13,429 nucleotides of DNA from JAABQT01 sp035459025 (GTDB taxonomy: Bacteria > Pseudomonadota > Gammaproteobacteria > Burkholderiales > SG8-39), in assembly GCA_035459025.1 (NCBI GenBank), contig DATHYT010000020.1:1-13429 (forward strand), written 5' to 3'. Within the stretch, counting starts at the first letter, position 1; every line of letters starts with the position of its first letter. A model generated the notes under the pieces. It was not told the DNA's origin. It ran no database searches and saw only the letters and a program-made list of their open reading frames with translations. Both the position numbers and the translations under genes were made by a program. This document shows positions 5,637 to 12,450 of the stretch, one piece after another.

Positions 5637-7187
5637 CTAGGCCGGCGCCGCCAGCCACTCGAAGGTGGCGCGCACGAAGTCGTCGCCGCGCCGCACCAGC
5701 TGCACGGTGCGCAGCTGGCGCGGCGGATCTTCGCTCGTCTCGTAGACGCGGCCTTCCTTCCAGGCGGCGGCGGGGACGAGCAGGTTCGCGGGCTGCGCGT
5801 CGCCGGCGCCCTCGGCGAGGATCACCGCGTTCACGCCGCTCACGGCGAATTGCCGCGAGGAGGCGTTGGTGAACGCGCTGTCGTCGCCCAACTCCACCAC
5901 TTCGCGCAGCGACAGCGCGCGCGGCGCCCGGCTCAGCACCGCCAGGTCCGCGCGCAGGCTGCCGTCGGCCTGCGCGTGCATGCGGCGCACCATTCCCACC
6001 CAGCGCGCGTCCTCGCCCGAGGACACGCCGACCACGGCGCCGCACTTCGCCCAGGCGCGGCTCGCCGCCGGCACCTCGGCGGCGAGCTCGTTGCCGCCTT
6101 CGCCGCGCAGCGGCCAGGTCTCCGGCGGCTGCGCCGCCGCGGGCGACCATTCGGCGAGCGACAGCGCGGCCGGGCCCTGGCGCGATCGCGACAGGTGCTG
6201 CCAGAGCGTGTCGTACCCGTGCACCACCTGCAGCGTACCGGAGGCGCTCGCGTGCGCCGGCGGCGCATAGGGGCAGTCGTCGCGCCAGAACAGGAGCAGG
6301 TGCTGCACCGCGCTTTGCTGCACGCCCGGCGCGATGTCCTTGCCGTAGGCCTTGAAGCCGTCGCGGCCGGCCGCGGTCAGCTGGCGGGCGATGCGCTTGA
6401 GCGAGTCGTGGCCCATGCCGGGGCCGAAGTAGCGCGCGCTCGTGCCCGGCGCGCGGCCCTGCGCACGCCGCGGCGCGAATTCGCTCCCCGGCTCGAAGCA
6501 AAACGCGTTGTCGGCGACCCCCGGCGGGCGCAGCGTGAACTCCGCGCCCAGCTCCTCGATGACCCGGTCGGCGATCTCGATCTGCTCAGGCGCCATCATG
6601 TCGGGCGCGCTCACGCGCAGCATGAGCAGCCGCAGCAGCTCCTGCTCGACGGTGGTCATGGTGTGCTCGTCGGCGCGCACGCGCACCGGCGTCGCCGCGA
6701 AGCCCGCGCGCTCGGCGCCCGCGTGAATGGCGTAGGCCACGCGCCAGAGCTTTCCGGGCATGCCCGCGTAGTGCACGAGGTGCAGCTTGGCGAGCACGCG
6801 CAGGGCGCGCAGCGCGCGCGTCGCGCTCGCCAGGGTGAGCGCGGCGCCGGCCGCCGCGCACAGCGCCTGCGCCAGGCGCGTCTGGTAGCCGGCGAGCGAA
6901 TTCCACAGAACCTCGCGCGCGGCATGCGTGCCCGCCGTGCCGCCGAGGTATTGCCCGAGGAGCGCGGCAACCTGCGCCGCCCCCGCGTCCTGGATCGCGC
7001 CGAGCGCGCCGATGCGCGCCTTGGGGTCTGCGGCATCGGCCACGCCTTCCAGCCGCGCGTTCAGCTCGGCGAGCGCGGTGCCCGCGTCGCCCTCGACGGC
7101 CGGCGCCGCCTGCGCCGGCTTCGGACCGGATCCGGAGCCGGCGGCCTCTTCGCCCTGCTTCTTGCCCCAATCCAGCAGCTCCAGCAT
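5637..7187 (-). CDS. Conserved-looking cytoplasmic protein of unknown function
   Basis: A 516-residue soluble protein that I do not recognise with certainty. The ATG at 7187 has GGAGG about eight bases upstream. Residues 12-34 are a flexible Gly/Ala/Pro/Glu linker. Residues 35-215 are mainly helical, with leucine/alanine-rich segments and two motifs that look specific (AREVLWNSLAGYQTRLAQAL and LVHYAGMPGKLWRVAYAIH). Residues 215-345 carry mixed structure (DNAFCFEPG, YFGPGMGHDSLKRIARQL). The C-terminal part (about 368-515) appears beta-rich, with RWVGMVRRM and RADLAVLSR resembling the barrel of PilZ-like c-di-GMP-binding domains, but the RxxxR and DxSxxG ligand motifs are not evident, so that is a weak guess. 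It has no signal peptide or membrane segment. It lies 115 bases downstream of the degenerate sensor kinase on the same strand and could be co-transcribed with it. Confidence 0.8.
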   Translation of the reverse strand: MLELLDWGKKQGEEAAGSGSGPKPAQAAPAVEGDAGTALAELNARLEGVADAADPKARIGALGAIQDAGAAQVAALLGQYLGGTAGTHAAREVLWNSLAGYQTRLAQALCAAAGAALTLASATRALRALRVLAKLHLVHYAGMPGKLWRVAYAIHAGAERAGFAATPVRVRADEHTMTTVEQELLRLLMLRVSAPDMMAPEQIEIADRVIEELGAEFTLRPPGVADNAFCFEPGSEFAPRRAQGRAPGTSARYFGPGMGHDSLKRIARQLTAAGRDGFKAYGKDIAPGVQQSAVQHLLLFWRDDCPYAPPAHASASGTLQVVHGYDTLWQHLSRSRQGPAALSLAEWSPAAAQPPETWPLRGEGGNELAAEVPAASRAWAKCGAVVGVSSGEDARWVGMVRRMHAQADGSLRADLAVLSRAPRALSLREVVELGDDSAFTNASSRQFAVSGVNAVILAEGAGDAQPANLLVPAAAWKEGRVYETSEDPPRQLRTVQLVRRGDDFVRATFEWLAAPA

Positions 7188-7302
7188 CGCCGCCCTCCGT
7201 ACCCGTGCTCCCCCCTAGGCGCTCATTCTAGGCCGGCGCCGCGCCCGTCGGCATGCACTTTGTCACCGCGCGGGCCGGCGTTATGGCGAGTAACGCAGCG
7301 CG

Positions 7303-8943
7303 CTAGGCCCCGGGGGCCGGCGGCAGGATCACCTCGATCGTCCCGTCGCGCCACTCCAGGCGCCCGCCCATGCCTTGCACCCGGCGCAGCGCGGCTTCGA
7401 AGCGCAGCTCTGCGTCCTCCCCGGCGCCCGGTTTCGCGTGCAATGCGGCCGCAGGCTCGAGGCCAATGCGGATCGCCACGCCCGCGCCGCGCGCCTCGGT
7501 GCGCACCCGCAGGACCCGCGGGGTCGCCGCCGGCTGCTCGGGGACGTCCTGCGCGCACATCTGCAGCAGCCCCATCAGCGCCTCGTTCAGGTGGTCGGGG
7601 ACAACGCTGCAGGCGGGCAGCTGCGCGCCCGGCTGGAAATCGATGCGCGTCGCGCGCGCGCGCCAGTCGTAGCTCAGGAACTCGCACATCGCCTTCACCG
7701 CGGCGTTGACGTCGAGCAGCTCGGGCGATTCGCTGCGCGCGGCCGCGAAGCTGGAGATCTCGCGCGTCATCCTGGCGATGCGCTGGGCCTCCTCCAGGAT
7801 GACGCGCGGCTCTTCGCCCGGCGCGCCGCCCTGCGCCTGCGCCATGTCGCGCGCGAGCATGGTGATCGTCGAGAGCGGGTTGCCGACCTCGTGCGAGACG
7901 TTGGCCGCCATCGTCGCGAGCGCGTCCATCTTCTCGCGGTGCCACTGCTGCTCGCGCCGGATCGACTGCTCGCGCTCGCGTGCCTGGCGGTCGAGGATGC
8001 GCTGGCCGCGCCGCGCGACGAGATAGAGTGCCAGGTACAGCAGCGCGAGCAGCCCGCCGACGACCGCGAGGACCGCGTACGCGTTGATGTGGACCCGGTC
8101 CTCGTTCATCGCGGCAGCGCGCTCGACCGTCGCCTGGTTCTCGGCGGCGAGCGCCGCCTGCCGCGCGGCGACGCCCCGGATCTGCGCGACGAACGGCGTC
8201 GCGTCCGAGTAGATCTCGAACACGCCGGCGACCGCGTCGCTGCCCGGGGCGCGCCCCGGGATGTAGCTCGAGATAACGTCGCGGTTGGCGACCACGCGCT
8301 CGAACGCGCTGAACTGGTCGCGGTGGGCCAGCTCGCTCGCCGGCGTGCCGCGGGCCGCGCGCTTCCAGCCGTCGTTGTCGGCCTTGTCCTCGCCGATCTG
8401 CGCGTGCTCGGAGGAGTAGGCCGTGATGCCGCGCAGGTCGTACACCTTGACCTTGAACACGGTGCTGTCGCGCGCCGTCGCGCGGATCTTGGCATCGAGC
8501 GCGGCGAAGCCGGGGAGCGCCATGATCCTCGCGCGCAGCTGCGCGAAGCACGCCTCGCGGGCTTCGGCGGCCGCCGCGCGGCACTGATCGACCGGCATCG
8601 CCTGCACTTGCGCGACGAAGGCGGCGAGGTCGGATCGCCACAGCATGTTCGAGAATGCTTTCGTGAGGTTGACGTGGCCCGCCTCGTGCACCGCCAGCAG
8701 GCTGCGGCGGGCCGCCGCCTCCTGCTCGCGCGCAAGATCGGCCTGCGCTTTCGCGAAGAACGCCTGCTGCTCGCGCTGCACCTCCTGGAAGAACGCGATC
8801 TCCATGCGCTCGAGGAGAAAGAGCGCGAGCCCGGCAACGGCCAGCGCGATGAAGCTGGTGAGCGTGAAGTAGCGCAGCAGGCGAAACTCCTCCCGCCGCC
8901 CGGAGCGGTCCGCCGTGGAGCGCGTCGAGTCCGTGCCCTGCAT
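7303..8943 (-). CDS. Membrane sensor histidine kinase with degenerate ATPase domain
   Basis: A 546-residue sensor: TM1 at about 26-44, a periplasmic domain of about 240 residues, and TM2 at 287-309. The sensor domain resembles single-Cache-type domains (KVYDLRGITAYSS, QIGEDK, FEIYSDATPFV) and contains two cysteines, C121 and C132. A coiled-coil-like stretch leads to an intact H-box, MAANVSHEVGNPLST, with phospho-acceptor H351. The C-terminal domain is abnormal. The N-box position reads LNEALMGLLQMCAQ without the catalytic Asn of NLLxNA, there is no DxGxG (G1), and the G2 position has no GxGLG, although GMGGRLEW near the end keeps the shape of the family. It probably cannot phosphorylate itself unaided. 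The ATG at 8943 is chosen for topology; its AAGGAG is 14 bases away, longer than usual. An upstream in-frame ATG at 9045 is possible. No response regulator is adjacent on this strand. Confidence 0.85.
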   Translation of the reverse strand: MQGTDSTRSTADRSGRREEFRLLRYFTLTSFIALAVAGLALFLLERMEIAFFQEVQREQQAFFAKAQADLAREQEAAARRSLLAVHEAGHVNLTKAFSNMLWRSDLAAFVAQVQAMPVDQCRAAAAEAREACFAQLRARIMALPGFAALDAKIRATARDSTVFKVKVYDLRGITAYSSEHAQIGEDKADNDGWKRAARGTPASELAHRDQFSAFERVVANRDVISSYIPGRAPGSDAVAGVFEIYSDATPFVAQIRGVAARQAALAAENQATVERAAAMNEDRVHINAYAVLAVVGGLLALLYLALYLVARRGQRILDRQAREREQSIRREQQWHREKMDALATMAANVSHEVGNPLSTITMLARDMAQAQGGAPGEEPRVILEEAQRIARMTREISSFAAARSESPELLDVNAAVKAMCEFLSYDWRARATRIDFQPGAQLPACSVVPDHLNEALMGLLQMCAQDVPEQPAATPRVLRVRTEARGAGVAIRIGLEPAAALHAKPGAGEDAELRFEAALRRVQGMGGRLEWRDGTIEVILPPAPGA

Positions 8944-9223
8944 GCTCTGCTGATCCGCTCCTTCCGGGGCCACGCGCGAGCGCTGTCGGGGAGTTCCCCA
9001 GCGGCGATGATACCGGGCGGGGACTCGCACCGGTGGCGACGGCATGGATTTGGGACTGCAGGGCCGAGGCGCGAAGGGGCGATCGCCGCGCGAAGGGCAT
9101 CGCCGCGGCGGGCCGCTGCGCGCCGCAGTCAGGGAAGGAAACTGCGAATCGTCTCGCGTTGCATGGCGGCCATGCTCAACTCGGCATTGGCGAAGTTCTC
9201 CAGCAGCAACGCTCCTCGCGCGC

Positions 9224-9620
9224 TCAGTCGAATCTCAGCCGCGCCGCCAAAGCCGCATGATCCGACGGCCAGAGCCCGCCGTTGCCTGGCAGCCGCGTCT
9301 TCTCGCCCGTCGTATTGCCAAGGAACCTCATGTTCAGCACCATGGCCGGGCGCATCGTCCAGGCATCGGTGAAGCCGTACAGTAAGGTGAAAACCATGTA
9401 GGGCGTGGGCGTGCCCACTGGGTACGGCGGCCACGCAATGGTGTCCCGCGGGCGCGTCGCGGGCAGGTTCGGCGCGAGCAAGCGTTGCTCCAGGTGGGTG
9501 TTGAACACGCGCTAGGGCCGATTCCTGACCGTAACGTCGACGGCGAGGAAACCGCGCTCGACGGCGATGAGCCCCAAGGGCGTGCTGAGTGGCGGCGGCG
9601 CCGTCTGCAAGTTGCAGCCC
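9224..9620 (-). pseudogene. Decayed endonuclease/exonuclease/phosphatase-family gene
   Basis: The minus-strand frame ending with TGA at 9224-9226 reads, in order: PLGLIAVERGFLAVDVTVRN, an in-frame TAG (9513-9515), RVFNTHLEQRLLAPNLPATR, then GFTDAWT and finally LPGNGGLWPSDHAALAARLR. These are recognisable pieces of the family: VxNTHLE, FxDAWT and the C-terminal PSDHAxxxxxL catalytic histidine motif. The usual central segment with the LGDFNSxP motif is missing between LPATR and FTDAWT, so there is at least one internal deletion as well as the stop (probably TAC or TAT to TAG, since Tyr is common before R-V-x-NTHLE). The intact protein would be a Mg-dependent phosphodiesterase, often secreted. 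No start or signal peptide can be found upstream of about 9620. It is almost certainly non-functional. Confidence 0.72.
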
Positions 9621-9969
9621 GGATCGAGGGATCGTCGCATCCCATCCCCGGCGCGGGCGGAACGCCCGGGAAGGGGTGGCATTCGAGCTTGTACACCCCT
9701 GCCGCCGGAGCCGCTTGATCCACGGCAAGGGGGTTACGAAGTTCCATTCGGCCTGCCCTGTGCGCCAAGCTTGGCCGGGGGATGCGACGGGCCAGCGAGG
9801 CGCACTGTATTGGCCGAGCCGCTCAGGCGCGCGGCCGCGCGGCGCCCGCGCACCGGCGTTCGAACCGGCGCTATGGCAAATGACGATCCTGCATGCAAAA
9901 TGCCCGCATGCACGACCCCTCGACGCTCCGGGACCAGCCTGCGCGCCGCCGCGCATCGGGCAAGCCGCG
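9621..9969. other. Non-coding region upstream of the hybrid kinase
   Basis: No supported gene. It probably includes further eroded 5' sequence of the neighbouring pseudogene and the promoter of the hybrid kinase. A weak FNR-like match (8 of 10, 9715-9728) is present but 240 bases from the start. Open frames extending through here are in GC-rich shadow frames. Confidence 0.5.
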
Positions 9970-11955
9970 ATGAAGAGCCTCGCCCAGAAAGTCCTCGTGT
10001 TGTCGCTGGGCGCGCTGCTGCTGCTGGCCAGCCTCTACGTCCTGGTGACGCGCGAGATGGACTCGTGGAACGACGCCTCGGTCCAGGTAATGCGCGACTA
10101 CAAGCGCGCGATGCTGGATGGCGAACTGCACGCGGCATTGACCCGCGCTACGGGCGAGACGGCGAGCTACGTGCTCACCGGCGAGGACCGCTATCGGGCC
10201 GAAGCCGCCGAAGCGATCGAGCGAGCCGAGGTCGCGGTGGGGTCGTTGCGACAGGTCGCCAGCGAGCCGCGTCATATCACCGAAGACGACACGCACCTTC
10301 GCTTCCTGGAGCGGCAGGAACGCATGCTGGGTGTGACGCGAGAACGATTCGCTCGGGCAACCGTCGCCGCGCCCCGCATGGACGCCGCGGCAACGGCCGA
10401 GGCGCTGAGCGAGATCTATGCCAACGAGGTGGAAACCGACGCGCTTTGGGAGGAGATCGCCGACCATCACAGAACCGAGCAGGTGAACAACGTGGCAATC
10501 GTGCAAGATCACAGCGTGCGCGCTCGCATCCTTTTTCTTGGCGGCGCGGCCGCGTTCGCCTTCGCCGCGATCTTGCTGATCGGCTACGTGCGGCGGCGCG
10601 TGGTCCGCCCGCTCACGCTGCTGGCGCGACTGACCCAGTCGGTCGCGGCCGGGGATCCAACGGCTCGCGCCGAGGTGACACACGCAGACGAAATCGGCCA
10701 GCTGCAGCACAGCTTCAACAAGATGGTGGCGGATCTCGAGCAGCAGCGCCGCCAAGTCGCGGGGCTGGTCGAAGGCCTGGAGGTCTCGCGCGATGCCGCG
10801 CGGCGGGCGAGCCGCGCCAAGTCGGATTTCCTGGCCAACGTGAGCCACGAAATCCGCACACCGATGAACGGTGTTCTCATCGGCCTGGATCTGCTGCACG
10901 AAACCGCCTCGAGCCCGGAGCAGCGCGAGGTCGCCGACATGGCGCGCGCCGGCGCGCGCCATCTGCTCGGCATGCTCAATGACCTGCTCGATTTTTCCCG
11001 CATCGAGACGGGCCGGCTGAAGTTGGAATCGGTCGCGTTCGAGCCCCGCAAGCTCGTCACCCAGATGGTCGAGCTGCACGGCAGGCGCGCTGCCGAGAAA
11101 GGGGTGGCAATGAGCTGCCAGATCGCCGGGGATGTCCCGGAGAAGCTGTGCGGCGACCCGACGCGACTGGGTCAGATCCTGCTGAACCTTCTCCATAACG
11201 CCATCAAGTTCACCGACCGGGGATCGATCGAAGTCTCGGTGTCGCTCGAGGAACCGCAAGCCGGGCCGGCTGCGCCGGGCGCGGCGCAGCCGCCGCTGTG
11301 GCTCCGCTTTCGCGTCACGGACACCGGCGTCGGCATCACGGCCGAGGCAGCCGACAAGATTTTCGAGCCGTTCTACCAGGCCGGCGGCGAATCGATACAC
11401 GCGAGCGCGGGCATCGGCCTGGGCCTGGGGATCGCGCGCGAGCTGGCGCGATTGATGGGCGGCGCGCTCGGCTTCGAAAGCGAGGCGGGCAAGGGATCGA
11501 GCTTTTGGTTCACCGCGCGCCTGTTGCCTGAAGCCGAGTGCAGCGCGGCGACGGCGGCCGAAGCGCCCCCCTCGCGGCTACAGCCGGGCAAGTCGATTCT
11601 TCTGGTCGAGGACCATCGCGACACCCGCGAGGTCATGACGCGCATGCTGCAGCGCCGGGGCCTGCGCGTGACCACGGCCGGGAGCGGGGGCGACGCGCTC
11701 AGCCTCGCCACGACGGGGGACTTCGATCTGATTCTGATGGATTGCCGCATGCCGGAGATGGACGGATTCGAGGCGACGCGCGCCATCCGCGCGGCCGCGG
11801 GCGACCGCGCCAGGGTGCCGATCGTCGCGCTCACCGCCTATGGGCTGACCGAGCCGAAGCAGCACTACCTCGACAGCGGGTTCGACGACCTGGTGGTCAA
11901 GCCCTACACGCTGGAGGACATCGAGGCGATGCTTCAGCGTTGGCTGGCGCGGTAG
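9970..11955 (+). CDS. Hybrid sensor histidine kinase with C-terminal receiver
   Basis: A 661-residue membrane kinase. TM1 (7-26) and TM2 (187-206) flank a helical periplasmic domain of about 160 residues, probably a four-helix bundle (ELHAALTRATGETASYVLTG recalls CHASE3-like sensors). A HAMP linker (207-260) follows. The HisKA domain has H293 in FLANVSHEIRTPMNG. The ATPase domain has N410 (LLNLLHNAIKFTD), DTGVG (451-455), FEPFYQ and GIGLGLG (481-487). The receiver (about 541-659) has E547/D548, phospho-acceptor D591 in LILMDCRMPEMDG, LTAYG and K644. All catalytic motifs are intact. There is no Hpt or DNA-binding domain, so a separate phosphotransfer or output protein is needed and is not nearby. 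The ATG at 9970 places TM1 correctly, though its ribosome site is weak (CGGGCAAG). An open frame extends upstream but is not protein-like. Confidence 0.92.
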   Translation: MKSLAQKVLVLSLGALLLLASLYVLVTREMDSWNDASVQVMRDYKRAMLDGELHAALTRATGETASYVLTGEDRYRAEAAEAIERAEVAVGSLRQVASEPRHITEDDTHLRFLERQERMLGVTRERFARATVAAPRMDAAATAEALSEIYANEVETDALWEEIADHHRTEQVNNVAIVQDHSVRARILFLGGAAAFAFAAILLIGYVRRRVVRPLTLLARLTQSVAAGDPTARAEVTHADEIGQLQHSFNKMVADLEQQRRQVAGLVEGLEVSRDAARRASRAKSDFLANVSHEIRTPMNGVLIGLDLLHETASSPEQREVADMARAGARHLLGMLNDLLDFSRIETGRLKLESVAFEPRKLVTQMVELHGRRAAEKGVAMSCQIAGDVPEKLCGDPTRLGQILLNLLHNAIKFTDRGSIEVSVSLEEPQAGPAAPGAAQPPLWLRFRVTDTGVGITAEAADKIFEPFYQAGGESIHASAGIGLGLGIARELARLMGGALGFESEAGKGSSFWFTARLLPEAECSAATAAEAPPSRLQPGKSILLVEDHRDTREVMTRMLQRRGLRVTTAGSGGDALSLATTGDFDLILMDCRMPEMDGFEATRAIRAAAGDRARVPIVALTAYGLTEPKQHYLDSGFDDLVVKPYTLEDIEAMLQRWLAR

Positions 11956-12050
11956 CCCGGGGCGGCGGCAGGCCGGCCGGGGCAGGCGCGCGGCCGGAGT
12001 GGCCGACGATGTCTCTTGTGCTGCACAATGCGCGCCGAAAGGAGCACGCG

Positions 12051-12275
12051 ATGCCGATCTTCGAGTACGGCTGCAGGAAGTGCGGGCGGGAATTCGAAAC
12101 GCTGGTGCGCTCGAACGCCGCCCCGGCCTGCCCGCAATGCAGCTCCACCGACCTGGAAAAGAAGCTCTCGGTGTTCGCGACCGCGCGCGCGGACGGCAAC
12201 GCCGAGGCGCTGGCCGCGGGCCCGTGCGGGACCTGCGGGCATCCGGGCGGGCCCGGCGCCTGCGCGCTGAACTGA
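12051..12275 (+). CDS. FmdB-family zinc-ribbon protein
   Basis: A 74-residue protein starting MPIFEYGCRKCGREFETLVR, the hallmark of the FmdB/CxxC_CxxC_SSSS regulatory family. A zinc ribbon is formed by C8-x2-C11 and C27-x2-C30 (CPQC), followed by SSTDLEKKLSVF. The glycine-rich tail has further cysteines at 59, 62 and 71 (GPCGTCG, GACALN), a form common in betaproteobacterial members. The ATG has AAAGGAG six bases upstream. Members are small putative regulators, named after a protein linked to formamidase and amidase expression; the precise role is unknown. It starts 95 bases after the hybrid kinase on the same strand. Confidence 0.93.
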   Translation: MPIFEYGCRKCGREFETLVRSNAAPACPQCSSTDLEKKLSVFATARADGNAEALAAGPCGTCGHPGGPGACALN

Positions 12276-12345
12276 ATTCTTGCGGCGCGACCTGCGCGAG
12301 GCGCACGCCCGGCGCGGAATCCTGGGGCGGACTATTTCCTGTCCG

Positions 12346-12359
12346 TTGAGGTGAATCAA
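12346..12359 (+). promoter_or_regulatory. FNR/CRP-family-like box upstream of the VCBS lipoprotein gene
   Basis: TTGAG-GTGA-ATCAA matches TTGAT-N4-ATCAA at 9 of 10 positions. It lies 91 bases before the next ATG. A -10-like hexamer, GATAGT (12379-12384, 4 of 6), begins 19 bases after the box, about two bases short of ideal class II spacing; TAGTAG (12381-12386) has the right spacing but matches less well. Confidence 0.5.
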
Positions 12360-12450
12360 GCACCGCGGTCGCCGTTCTGATAGTAGTAGCGGCAGTGGGC
12401 CGCGCAGACGGCGGGCGCCGTCGGCGCGGTCTCGCGGCGGGGGTCGAAGG

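Noticed and set aside
5556..9372. Very long plus-strand open frames opposite the unknown protein and the sensor kinase
   Set aside because: They are arginine/alanine-rich antisense shadows; the minus-strand genes have ribosome sites, domains and motifs.
9715..9728. Fourth FNR-like box, TTGAT-CCAC-GGCAA
   Set aside because: Only 8 of 10, with a weak right half, about 240 bases from the hybrid kinase and beside pseudogene sequence.
9129..9956. Minus-strand frame of 275 codons overlapping the pseudogene
   Set aside because: It has no recognisable motif and arginine/alanine-rich composition; the family motifs fall in a different frame. The last part (9129-9223) could be an unrelated fragment but cannot be supported.
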